From: Mesaphorura yosii
Lineage: Eukaryota > Arthropoda > Collembola > Poduromorpha > Tullbergiidae
Reading direction: 5' to 3'
NCBI GenBank assembly: GCA_009869945.1
Contig: WIXG01000262.1
Span: forward strand, 1 to 64,000
Length of the DNA: 64,000 nt
The first letter of the stretch is position 1; each line of letters starts with the position of its first letter. The translations under genes and the position numbers were made by a program. The notes beneath the pieces were generated by a model that worked only from the letters and a program-made list of their open reading frames with translations, was not told the origin of the DNA and made no database searches. Of this stretch, positions 1 to 11,121 are shown in pieces.

Positions 1-614
1 ACAAGTAACAAAACACAAACGGAATGCGAATATTAAATTTAGGACTTGCAGATAGGCCCGAGAAACAGAGCGAGCACAAAAAACGCAATCTCAACTCCGC
101 TTCGAAAAACTCCAACATGAAGCATTAAGCGACTTGCAACAGGTACCGATTTCGGGTTTTCTCGAACTTTTGCTCGAAAGCTGGGAAACTGGGGAATGCC
201 TGCGCCAGAAATTGGGAAGAATGGGGAATGCCTGCACCAAAAGTTGGGAAACTGGGGAATGCATGTGTTGGCAGAATGAATCAATCCAATCTCGAGTCTT
301 CAGGATGGACTTGGATCTTTTAACGATAATGTTTTTGCGCCCAACATGTGGGTCCTGAGGTTTCAAGAAATTCTGTGGGCCCTTAACGATAACACATAAT
401 CATAATAATTTCAATCTGGCCTGAAATATTTCCGGAACAGCTCATTTCAAAGCTCTGAAATAACTTCAGGGCATGAATTTTTGGTGTAATCGCAGCTTTA
501 GTTAGAGAAGTCTCCTCTTTCTCATATATTCATTCTTCTCTTAGCTTCATGACGGAAAGTACTCCACGGCCGATGCACCTGAAAGACAGGGAAGACATGA
601 GATAGTTTAAAAAT
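1..614. other. intergenic, no gene seen
   Basis: The short open frames here on both strands look compositional. The only structure I see is the three-copy tandem repeat listed separately. The stretch lies downstream of the minus-strand receptor that ends at 615. Confidence 0.6.
182..276. repeat. three-copy tandem repeat, 31-32 bp unit
   Basis: Three consecutive units each begin TGGGAA, followed by a GGGGAATGC core, at 182-212, 213-244 and 245-276. Units 1 and 2 continue with a CCTGC(G/A)CCA segment, while unit 3 diverges in its second half. It is a short non-coding minisatellite with imperfect copies. Confidence 0.8.
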
Positions 615-2519
615 TTAGAGGTCCACACGTCCGTCCAAACAAAAGGGGAGAAAGGTCTTACTGTTGAGCGTTTTGAGAAATGTCCACGTGAACCATGCCA
701 GCTCACCGAGGAGGACTCCGAAGCTCAGAGCGTACAAAGTGCCAGTCAGTGGAAAACTAATCATGACCTCAAACTCTGTGGAGACTGGCTTCGGACCGTC
801 ATCCACTGGAGGCATCCTCCTTACGATTACGTACTCGAGCTTGTCCAGTTGACAATCTGCATAAAGCTTCTCCCAGAATGCGAACAGCCCTGAGCGGAGG
901 AATGCTTCTGTTCTAATTGCCAGTCTATCATGGAAGAGTCCCTTGAATACCATGCGTCGGGGCATTATCCCGAGTGTCTCTGGGACCATGTGGCCGAAGA
1001 CCTTAGGATGCAAGAGCCTGAGCAACTTCAGTGTCCACCTTCCTTGCAGCTTTCCTTCTGAGTATGTGACCACTGCTCGGAAAGGTTCCAACGATGGGTT
1101 ATGGAATCCAGCCTCGTCCAGCATAATCCATGAAGAGTTAAACAAGTGCTCCATGTCAAGTCGCTGAAAGTCATGTCTGAGAAGACTTGCACCTGGGTCC
1201 GCTCCCTTATTTGGAATCTTTGCCCTGATCTTGTACCCGTGCTCCAACAGCTCTCGATTAGTGTTAAACTCTGAAGGTGCAGCTGGAGCCACGACCACTC
1301 CCGTCATGAACATTTCGTAGTGTGTCAGAATCAGGAACTCCACCAGACCCACAGCCGCCTGCAGAACGGATCGTTTCGTAGTCCCCTCTCCGCGTGTGAC
1401 GAGGGAGAAGGAGTTGAAGAAGTTCTCCACGTTGAACTCAAGTCTACCACTGCTTCTAAGGCTGGAGACGAGGGACACTAGGAGACATGATAGCAGAATG
1501 AGGACCCACGTGGCCAGATCGAAAGCTTGTGTCCAGTTTTAAGTCATTCCTTGCTTTCCGTGCAAAGTAGTCACAGTACGAAAGCCCGATCTTTCACTGG
1601 TCCCGTGGCAATGGTGTGAGGGGTCGTTTGAACGTTGTCCATTCAAATGAAATGAAATCATTGTAGATTGTCGTGAATGCTGAGACGGAAGGGCTGTTCT
1701 CTGGGCTGTACGCGTTGCTCACACCGCGAAAGGTTCCGTTGACTGCTCGGAGCACTTCCTGCGGCAACCGCTTTCTTGGGCCGCATAACTTATCTTCCAT
1801 GATGAGGAGGTCATTCCAATTAAGCTTTGAGAGGAGTACACTCGGAGGTCTGGAGAGGTGAAGGTAGAGGCAGGGAATCTGCATTTCCTCGCCGCTCATG
1901 TAGGAATCACCGACTTCCAGTGTTTCCATGCAAATGGCGATCAATCGTTGCGCGAAGGACGCCCACCTCTTTACCATGGATTGTACCTCCTGCGGGAAGT
2001 TTATGCATCAGATCCACGCCTCCCCCATCCTCCTCTGACAGTAGAAGCAGAAATTGTTGGAAATTGTACAGACGAACATCTAGGAGTGGAGGTGACACTT
2101 GCATTGTCCCACTTGCAACAACATAGATGGCGATGGACTGTGGATTCTCTGCCCAGGAACCCTGGGCATAGTTGTCGAACACAATGTGTGACCTAGAACC
2201 TTGGCTCTCAATGCCCAGAATTAGGTGAACACTGCAGAAGTTGTGGCGGAAGCTGAAGTGAATGTTCTCACCAGGAGCTGCAGGGTGACCGCGGGTAGAG
2301 GTCGCGTTGGCGCTAGTCAGGCTGTTCCCTCCCAGTAGCATCCATGGCTGACCATTCTGGTTCTCTTGAACAATGGAGCTGGCCAGCAGCTCCTCAGCTC
2401 CGTCAATGCCGCTCAACTGAGAGATGGAGGACACAATGAGTGGCATAGGGGCGATCAATGGGGAGACGAAACCCAGTGACAACAGCGATGAGCGATTCCG
2501 CAAGAGTGAGAAAACGGAG
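615..2519 (-). CDS. divergent ionotropic receptor, reading frame disrupted
   Basis: Likely an iGluR-related chemosensory ionotropic receptor (IR), a membrane cation channel subunit. The last exon (about 1520-615) holds a first TM (LATWVLILLSCLLVSLV), then a segment like IR TM3 (LTHYEMFMTGVVVAPA) followed by ELLEHGYKI, a typical IR S2 start. Next comes the FLRSGLFAFWEKLY block and a C-terminal TM (TGTLYALSFGVLLGELAWF). Upstream segments at about 1977-1594 and 2519-1910 supply the extracellular amino half. These two lie in different frames and overlap; I found no intron with matching phases to join them. The intron expected near 1598-1521 also fails phase by one base. So there are one or two frame breaks, either real (pseudogene) or assembly errors. 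The start is unresolved: no ATG precedes residue 20 of the upstream open frame. Family call is from topology and motif order only. Confidence 0.5.
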
Positions 2520-4615
2520 ACTTAATCTGCTGTATATGATGATAAATGATAATGATTACTTGTTACTCCGTCGAAACCAAAACTCATTCTTTGGTGGAAG
2601 AGTAAAAGGAACAAGAATGTATTCAGTGCAATGCTTTCTTGAAGGACGGCCGAAGGTTGTTCATGAGGCTTAAATTATTCAAACATGTCTGGATCGTTTT
2701 CTGACGAGTCTAGGCCACGTCCTCTCTCTGCCAGTTCAGGTCTCAATGGACGTTCGTGCATGCTAAGCGGTGTTGTGTGAAGCAAGCCAGACAAGCAATT
2801 CTCAAGTGGTAGCACCACCAAAAGTAATCGTTTCAACTTTGGAGCCTCAATTTATGTACCATATTCGCGGTCAATGGGTGACCCTAGAGTATTTGGTAAA
2901 TCGTGACATCATACGCGAAGAAAGCTTCCTTTTCCTTGGAAGTGATTTAGTAAGTAAAGAGGTTAGTTCGCTATGCACGGTTTAAATCTAGATATATCTA
3001 AACGAATCTTTAATAGATCCACCAGCGGTTTCGCGATTTTGCTGTGCCTGCTGTCAACCAAATCGACTATTAACTTTCGAAACTGGAATTCTGTATGGTG
3101 ACGAATCAGTACTTCAACTTCGTGCAAGAGATGCTGCATGTAGCGGCCACTCAATTTCTTGATATACGGCTCGGCTGTGAGTACACGCGAAGCAGTACAT
3201 GATGATAACATTTGTCGGGATTTGGGATTCATGGTGCAGAACTTATGACATTCACCTGTGGCCATGCGCTGGCTGATTTGTAGAGTCGGCTATTAATATC
3301 GTAGTGTCGTACGCTGAAATAATGCTACAGTTGATGGAGTAAATGTAAGAAGTCATATTAATTTTAGTCAGAGGTTACTTTCGTGAATTATATTTTCTTG
3401 TCTCTTCAAATAGCAAATACAACAATTACACACGATATTTGTCAGAAAATACGGAAATCTACGTGAACTCGTGGACTAAATAAATATAAAATAGATATTA
3501 ACAAGTCAATATTCCCTTGAATTGGACAGCCACATGCATGTATTGATTTTTGGAATGTAGTTGCCATTGTTACTATACAAACAACTCAGATGATTTTCTA
3601 ACCTCTTAGGATTCAAATTCCACATCGGTTTATCATGATAATGATCCAATTCTTCTTAGCGTATGCATACTTGGGAATTTGTGCGACATGGTTCGCATTC
3701 ACATATTTTGTTGTGACTATAACCTTGCCACTATGACTACATATTTCGTAGAAAACCAAGAATAAACGAGCAACCAATAGACAATATGCGAAGCGCAACA
3801 ATTACGTACAAGCAATGGAGAACTTAGAACTTCTGATATATTGTCCGTGAGCAAGATTCAGCGCTCAAGTTCTTCGAGCGGTTTTAATGAAGCTTCTCTT
3901 GCAATCACTCCGTAATATGACCAAGCCCAATCAGTACTGACTCTGGGGTATTTTTTATTGTGAAGGGGCCACTCTTTGCATGGCAGTTTAACTGTACCTC
4001 CCTTCTTCAACACATGAACTTATAATTGGGCAGTACTCACCTGTTATACCGCGGAGGAAAAGCTTACGCAAATGCGTGGTACTGGTACTGCCACCATATC
4101 TTTGCAGTGCGCTGATAAGAGAATAGCACTTGATTAAATGTACGGGTTTTAGTATTGCAATATTTCAATTGAATTGATGATTTATCTCGGATGTTGGATG
4201 AATTGGTTTTGGTTCTATTTGTTTGTTTCTCACCTTTATCCAGTGTTCCAGAGCCGTTTCGGAACAAGATAAGAAGTCAATTTAATAAATTAAATGATGA
4301 AAGAATGGAGCTGAGCGTGGGTTGGCCCACTTTGACAAGAAAGGCTTTCACAATCCCCCCAAAGCCAAATGACGATCAAAATTACGCAAATTAGTCACTT
4401 TGGTTGTGTGCTTTGTTATTGAGTTCGAAAGTCTTGAGTAATTAGCGAAATAGCGCAATAAAACGGAAGTGAATGGACGCTTGTCTTTCATGCGACGTGA
4501 ACGTTTGATTTTATTTCGACATTGCAACAGGAGAGGTTTAAGAGCCGTACGAAGATAATTGACAATCGACTTAGCTCTTTCGACGGGAGTTCCACTCAAA
4601 ATTTCGACGGTGACG
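2520..4615. other. 2.1 kb intergenic, no gene seen
   Basis: AT-rich sequence between the minus-strand IR and the plus-strand GR. A 100-codon minus-strand open frame at 2963-3265 has no recognisable domain, signal or splice context. Other open frames are shorter. No repeat or element was recognised. Confidence 0.5.
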
Positions 4616-6008
4616 ATGAAGTCAACTGTTGAGTCGACTGGTTACTATTTCTCGTTCCTCCGAGTGCTTGGAATTTGTCCATTCCGTGCCAAGCAACGAC
4701 CGAGCTCAAGAGCCAAGGATATTCAAGTATTCAGTACGGCGGCCAATTTCAAGCCTCCTACGCGTACGCAAGCCGAGAATGCGCACACGCTCAACAGCAG
4801 ATTTCTGGTCGGAGTTGACGAAAGTGGCAAGTACATCTGGTGGAATTGCATCGTTCTGACCACCTGCGTCCTGCACGCACTCTTCGAGCTGGTGAGGCTC
4901 TGCCAAATGGACTTCCAAGCAACCAACCAGGCATTCAACCTTGGAATGGTGTGCTGGGTGCTTACGAGCGTTCCTTGCGTATTCCTCATGACGGGCATCA
5001 ACTTCAAGAGGAGGGCAATTTGCGGGTTCGTGAACGAATGGAGTGGCCTCGAATCGTACTTTCTTAACGATGATGGTGAGTAACTTTAGATTTAAACTCT
5101 GGCGTCATTGCCATTGCATACCCCTTCGTTCTTATGATCTTGTTATTTCGCCAGGGGTCGTCGCAGTCGCAAACAAGGTCAATACCGTCGAGGCAGCTAG
5201 GGAACTGGTCAGCTACCGTAATCGGCTGATGGGTTACTGCGTGGCCGGATGCTTCACACTGACAGTAACGCTTTGCTTGAACCACTACGTCGTGCCCAAC
5301 CATCCAATCTACCTCTCAAGTGTCCTGCCCAAGCATTGGCGCCACCCGCTTGCCTACGGCTACAACTGGCTGGAGTTGATTTCGTTGGGTGTGCACGTGG
5401 TGGCCATCAACTACATCTGGGTTGCAGCGTCCTCGTTTGACGTCATGGCCATTCTTTTCGCGCAGAGCGTTCAACGTTGCCTCAAACTGATTTCAGCCGA
5501 TTCTCGACCGGGCAAAACCTCGAGCAGAAGTTTGGGCTTCCGGTTTCGGCTCAGTTTGGAACGCTACGGCAAACTGAGGGCAATCGTACAGCACTTCAAT
5601 GCGTTGTTCTCGAGCACGGTGCTGAGGGTCAAGGGCCTGTGTCTGATCAACATTTGCCTTCTCATTTACACCCCCTTAAACTTCGGCTTCGAAACCGATA
5701 AACTTGGCATCGTCCTCTTTGTCGCCTCTGCCTTCTTCCTTTCCCTGAAAATCTGCTAGATCCTCATTTCTCTGGGCGGCGTGGACACGCAGTCGACTTG
5801 TTTCAGGCTATCGTGGATCGCAGCGTTCCCGGACTTGCTTGCAGGCGCAGAGCCAGAGAACAGTCAGTTACTAGCGTACAAGGAGCAGCTGCTGCATCAG
5901 GACAACATCAAGTTTTATGCAGGCCGATTTTATGGAATCTCGCCGTCGACCGTCCTCACATTCATTTCGATTGCGACAACGTACCTCATCGTGCTCCTGC
6001 AGTTGTAA
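4616..6008 (+). pseudogene. gustatory receptor with one in-frame stop
   Basis: Seven-TM insect-type gustatory receptor, a ligand-gated chemosensory channel subunit. Two exons, 4616-5075 and 5155-6008, join in phase through a GT-AG intron to make 437 codons plus stop. The ATG at 4616 was chosen because the following residues (MKSTVE) match the start of the other receptor at 22558 (MKTAVE). The C-terminal signature is clear: FYAGRFYGISPSTVLTF, then TYLIVLLQL at the end. A single TAG at 5757-5759 interrupts the frame between a TM segment ending KIC and ILISLGGV, where the 22558 copy has an uninterrupted ALLISMGAV. Everything downstream stays in frame and conserved, so the break is recent, a segregating null allele, a base-calling error, or read through. 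Protein divergence from the other copy is high, so they are not recent duplicates. Confidence 0.7.
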
Positions 6009-6080
6009 TTGCAATTGTAATCGCACCAGCATCTCTACTTTGAGTTTTGTCTGAAGAACTCGTTTGTCAACAGGCAGGCG

Positions 6081-6122
6081 ATTGAATAAAATTTATTCAA
6101 TTTACTTTGCAATTACAAAGTA
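6081..6122. promoter_or_regulatory. twin palindromes with poly(A) signal on both strands
   Basis: 6081-6101 is a perfect 10 bp inverted repeat around one base; each arm holds AATAAA when read on its own strand. It is followed at 6103-6122 by a 7 bp stem (TACTTTG/CAAAGTA) with a 6 bp loop. It lies 73 bp beyond the receptor stop and probably serves as its 3' end signal. Confidence 0.55.
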
Positions 6123-6205
6123 GTCTCTCTTGAGCGTCAACAACGAACGGACGAGGGCGAATCGTATTCATCTCATCCATTTCATTCCGTTCTGTCAACA
6201 ATTAA

Positions 6206-8520
6206 ATGACTTGGCTCTGGTTTTCAGGCCTTCTGGCTCTGGAATGCTTCTTCATTGCAGTCGCATCTGTGTCGAGTCACTACTCGTGTGATCCACTCTC
6301 CTACAGAATTGTAAGTAGCCAGCGCCGAAATTGAATCGGGAGTTGATATTTCTCTCTTTTCTGTCCAGGGTGTGAGAATCAACTGTGAGCATCCCGTCAC
6401 TCGTGAAGCAATCAACTGCAAATCCGAAAAGGCGCCCATTGGGACAACCGCGTACTACAAATGCGAAGACTACTATGTATCGAACAACGGAGATGACGAC
6501 GGCGGACAAATTCGGTGCAGCAGCAACGGAGAGTGGAGCCCACGAAACAGCCTGCATGGATTCTCCTGCCGAATTGGTAAAGCGTGAAATGACACCATGC
6601 ATAATTCAAGAATTTGAAAACTGAGTTTAAATTTGAATCTGTTTTCCCACGTCTCGTCCGTCGTCCTGCAGACTGTGGCCGCCCGGGGCAGATCACAAAG
6701 TGGCCGTGGCATGCGACCATCTTTTTCAGGCACTCCGAGCAGGATTCCTTCCAGTACGCGTGTGGTGGGACGCTCATCAATCCGGCCAACAAGGGATTTG
6801 TGATCCTCACCGCCTCAAATTGCTTCGCAGAAGGCTCAATCGCTAATGCAGCCACAGCGAGCTCGAATATGCGCGTTGCTCTCGGCCTGACCAACACAGA
6901 ATACGTCAGAAACGTGGATTCCAACTACGCACGCGTTTATTCGGTAATTAATTTAAAATTTATTAGTGAAATGAAGTACAAGAGTTGGTCAAGATTTCGC
7001 AGGTGCGACTTAATTGCAGGTCGACAAAATCTCGACAAATACCCGAAGTGGGTTGACTCTGCTGAGTCTCGACAAGGACGTTGAGTTGGACGAGACAATC
7101 ATCCCGGCGTGCTTTGGCAGTCGTTCTCATTCGGAGTCCAAGCACGACGGAAGTATATCCGCGGCGGCGGAGTTGATTGGGTTTGCAAAGGGACGAGTTC
7201 AGGACCTGCTCAGGAAAGTGAGCGTGACAGAGAAGACGTGCAGGAACTCAACTCACAAGAAGAGCTCAAACTTCTGTATGGGATTGACGACCAAAAGTGC
7301 AGGTCAGCCGCAATCCTCGCGAAAATGCAAGCTGAATGTCTTTTGATCAGTGCAATTATTATTTAGCAGAGGGTATCTGCACTGGTGACATTGGCGGAGG
7401 TCTCTTTTCACCCGTCACAACAAATGGATGCATTGGGAAGCCAATCAGATACGCAATTCAGGCAAGAGGCTTAACCCATGTGTCTAATTGCATCAACTTT
7501 GAATGCTAATTGTCAATTGCAGGGCGTGCTAAGCGATCTTGAGGCTGCAGTACGCGACGACTGCAGCCGATCTGGGGTATTTACGTATGTGACCAATTAT
7601 ACGCAGTCGATTTCTGAGGAAGTAGAGAAGTTTAACTCCGAAGATAATAATGTCGTGGTTAATATTTTGCCTGAACCTGAAGCTACAGTAAGAATTCAGA
7701 AAAAATGTTAAGTCTAATCATACTGACAGCATATTCAACGTCTTCCTCATGTTTTGTTCAGACAATTCGTCTATCATTTCATCGGGAAACGGCTGCACCG
7801 GCCCATAGAACGACGGCTCCTCCCACGTACGTCATTCCTCCAACCACTGTTCGATCTCCAACGTCGTCCTACAGTCCAGTGCGCGTGCCTTCGAGGGGGC
7901 CTTCGCACCAGGGGCACGGACATCCAACAAAGAGCCCGATAGTCGGGTCGACTATCCCCGCACATGCAACATCACCCACAACTGAGCTCGTCTCCAGGAA
8001 TCCAACCGGTAAGCAAGATTAAATCAATTAATGACGGTGAAAGGAGAGCCTCTGAAGTATGAATCTATTAATCGCGAATTTAGACTTCCAACAAGTCGGG
8101 CTGGACTGGCACAATTTCTACCGGCGAAAGCACGGCGTGCCTGAAGTCACGTTGAGCGATAGGCTGAATAGCGAAGCTCAGTGGGAAGCCGACCAGTGGA
8201 TAAAGAACCACAGATTCGAATTCACGGGTGTCACGAATTGGTTCGGGACCACACGTGCCAACCTCGATTCCTCTCAAGCAGCGAAGGAGGCGATCGTGGA
8301 CTGGTACAAAACCTTCGGAGCTTACAACTGGACACATCCGGCCTCGCTTCCATTCACGTACATAATCTGGAAGTCGACGTCACAGATCGGCGTCGGAGTA
8401 GCGAGAAAAGGCGAAGATCAGATCGTCGTCGCAAAATATTTGCGCCCAATCTATTTTCAACACGAACACGATCCGGCCTTCCAAGAAAATGTCCTTCCAC
8501 CAATTAACAACAAGCAATAA
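6206..8520 (+). CDS. sushi-pseudotrypsin-CAP secreted protein (copy 1)
   Basis: Secreted mosaic protein of 602 residues. Exons: 6206-6310, 6369-6576, 6672-6943, 7020-7302, 7370-7461, 7523-7687, 7762-8008, 8084-8520; all phases agree. Order: signal peptide (1-25), sushi/CCP-like Cys module (about 36-104), trypsin-fold domain (about 105-350), Thr/Pro linker, CAP/SCP domain (about 458-602, with SQIGVGVA and a QENVLP end as in GAPR-1-type CAPs). All three catalytic residues are replaced: TAAHC is TASNC (Asn154), the Asp block is SGLTLL (Gly206), and GDSGG is GDIGG (Ile297). It cannot be a classical serine protease and may act as a binding or decoy protein (inference). The intron after 7461 is GC-AG. 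The stop lies inside AATAAA (8516-8521). The copy at 8865 is its tandem paralog. Confidence 0.85.
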
Positions 8521-8521
8521 A
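8516..8521 (+). promoter_or_regulatory. poly(A) signal overlapping the stop codon
   Basis: AATAAA contains the TAA stop of the sushi-pseudotrypsin-CAP gene, which implies a 3' UTR of only some tens of bases. The same arrangement occurs at 61441-61446 and 35680-35685. Confidence 0.55.
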
Positions 8522-8864
8522 GAAATACGTGACTAGGCTCAAGTCTGAAGAGTTATTCGTGGTGACAATTTGCGAATTTGCATGCGAAACAAGATTTTAT
8601 TACCGAGAAGAGCCTTGCGCGTCATAAACGAGTTTTCTGCAAGTTCAATGCTAAGCAGTCGGGTTCTTGATAAACTTGCAAAAAATTCAGAGTTCCAATT
8701 CGTCTGTTACGTAAAGAGGATTTACACGAGCTAACTTTAGTTATAAAGGACATCTTGCAGATTTTTCGCAAAGAAGTGCAAAAATCATATTTAATACCAG
8801 AGTCGGTCAGCACAGCAGCAAGGCGATCTAACCTAAGAGAAATACAAACTCTAACCAGTCAATA
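8521..8864. other. spacer between the two sushi-trypsin-CAP genes
   Basis: 344 bp that must hold the 3' end of copy 1 and the promoter of copy 2. No TATA box or other gene was recognised. Confidence 0.5.
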
Positions 8865-11121
8865 ATGGCAAGGAATTTTCATATCTCATTTCACATTGTT
8901 ATCTTTGTTGTACAGTATTTTTCATTGTCAGTGTCAGTGCTTGGGTGTGATCCTTTACTTTATCGCGAGGTAAGGCGAAAAAAATACATACAAGTTGAAG
9001 ATAATTGAGTTCTCATTGGTAAATAATTCTCGTTCTCTCAAAGGGCGTGAAGGTGAAATGCACAGATCCCAACTCTAAAGCGTCGGTTGACTGCTACGAT
9101 CGCTCGAAGCCCATTCCAGTCGGAACAATGGCAAAATACAATTGCGAGTCGCCTTTCTACCTGCCCACAAACGACGAGCTGTCGGACCGGGACAGAACAC
9201 TGACCTGCAATGCCCGCGGCAAGTGGGTCGGAGGACTCCCGAAATTCCACCTTTACTCCTGCACTCTCAGTAAGGGAAAGGAGACAGCATACTTGTTAAA
9301 TTTTCAAAGGCTAAGACCGAATTTCAACTGTCAACGTGCATTGTAGATTGTGGAGTGACGAACGTCGGCTCCTTTTCCTCATTCGTGACTGGCGGAATTG
9401 TCTCCAAGCAGTCAGACTGGCCGTGGCATGCTACCATTTTCTTGCGCCCACGCTCAGACCGTGAATTCACGTACAGTTGTGGCGGATCTCTGATAAAGCC
9501 CTACGGGTCAAAGGGATTTCTGGTTGTGACTGCCGCACACTGCGTGGCGACTGCTCGAAGTGCAGCTCGCAATGTCAACGACGTTGTGATTTCACTGGGA
9601 TCAGAAGAATCCAGTCTCCAGGGGATCGAAGATCATTCGCCAGATGCCAAAGTCTACAAAGTGAGTAACAGCTCAATAGCAATTCGATCAAATTCCTGTC
9701 AACTTGAATATACAGATCGTATTGTCTACCAGGTCAAAGAAATTGTCCTGCATAAGTCGTACGGCGGAAGCAGCAACGACTTCCAGTCAGACATCGCGCT
9801 GATTCGACTTACGGAGCCCGTCCAAATCAAGCCAAACATCCTGCCAATCTGTTTGAGTAAATCCGAAGGACTGGCAAGAGTCGGCGAAGTTGGGCACGTA
9901 AGTTACTTAAGAGTCGAGAGTCAAGACATTTCCAAAGCCTTGCCTCCAGTCTCCAGTGACATAAGGATTGTCTGATTCTCCTTGCTTGCAGATTGTGGGT
10001 TTCGGGTTGTATCAGAAGGACAGCGACGCCGCTTCGATTAACTTGCGCACTGCGTCTTTTCCAGTCGTCAATCCAGATCACTGCTTTGAATGGCGTAGCA
10101 GGAAGCTCCTTCCGCAGGAGTTTTGTGCGGGAACCGACAATTATCAGAACGCCTGCAATGGGGACTCAGGCGGTGGAATGGTGTTCAATGGAACCGACGA
10201 CAGTGGCAGGAAGCGATTCTTCCTTCAAGGAATCGTGAGCCACGGGCGAGTGAGTTTGCAGGACGATGCAGCATGCGACACTTTCAGCGTGTACACAAAG
10301 GTCACTTCGTACATTGACTGGATTTATCAGACTGCAGAGCGACTCTTTGAGGACGACGAAGACGAAGGCATTTCGTTTCCAGCAGCACCACCGAGCACTT
10401 CAAAGCCCACTCAAGCCCCCACCACAACAATGCCTTCCACTTCAACGACGACGACTCGAAGACCGACCCGGCCGTCCACAGCAACCACGACCACGACTGA
10501 GCGCGAGGTCGGGTTTCCAGAGAGCCCGGATGTGGAATTAATTGAAGTGGATGAGCAGGTTCCTGTTCCTTCTGCTCCAAGTGCAGCTGCCAAAGGTAAA
10601 AGAACCTAATAACCCAAAATTAAATTCCAGTACTGTGCAATCCTGATTTATTCGTTCCTGTTATTATTGCATTAGATTACGAGCTGGAAGGTCTCTCGCG
10701 CCACAATCACTACCGCCAAATGCACGGCGTGCACAACGTCCAATTAAGTGAAACCTTAAACCGGCACGCTCAGGCGAATGCGGACCGGCAGATCCGCGCA
10801 GGCACGTTCACAAACGAGTATGAGAAGGGAGTAAACAAGAACATTTACAAGTTCCACGGACGGTACAAATCCGGGCCCGAAGCGGTGCGGCTCGCCATCG
10901 ATGCGTGGTACTCTGACATCCGAAACTACAACTGGGCCCGGCCCAGCTACTCGACGTTCTCGCAGGTCGTCTGGAAGAACACGCTCGAGATTGGCGTTGG
11001 TTTCGCGAGCAGCGGAGACAGCAGCGCTCGGGGCGTGGAGCAGATCGTCGTCGTCTCGTACGCGCCGCCCGGAAACGTGCAGGGTCAGTTTCAGCAAAAT
11101 GTGTTTCCCAAATCAGTTTGA
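8865..11121 (+). CDS. sushi-trypsin-CAP secreted protease (copy 2)
   Basis: Paralog of the preceding gene, 619 residues. Exons: 8865-8969, 9044-9269, 9347-9660, 9733-9897, 9992-10595, 10676-11121, all in phase; the first exon is 105 nt in both copies. Signal peptide, sushi module with four Cys and the G..Y.C / GKW pattern (about 36-110), then a trypsin domain with intact His175 (TAAHC), Asp235 (SDIALIRL) and Ser329 (GDSGGG). The residue at the trypsin 189 position is Asn, so tryptic specificity is not expected. The usual basic activation site is absent; the domain starts TGGIVSKQSDWPWHA, recalling the non-basic sites of insect modular serine proteases. An acidic patch and Thr-rich linker (about 385-470) lead to a CAP domain with QVVWKNTLEIGVGFA and APPGN. 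A likely role is extracellular defence or digestion (inference). Confidence 0.87.

Noticed and set aside
2963-3265. 100-codon minus-strand open frame (contains LLHEVEVLIRHHTEFQFRK)
   Set aside because: Looks protein-like in patches but has no recognisable domain and no splice or start context; too short to call.
10302-10593. Long minus-strand frames opposite the Thr/Pro linker and CAP exon
   Set aside because: Shadows of the plus-strand coding sequence, whose codons and splice sites are fully supported.
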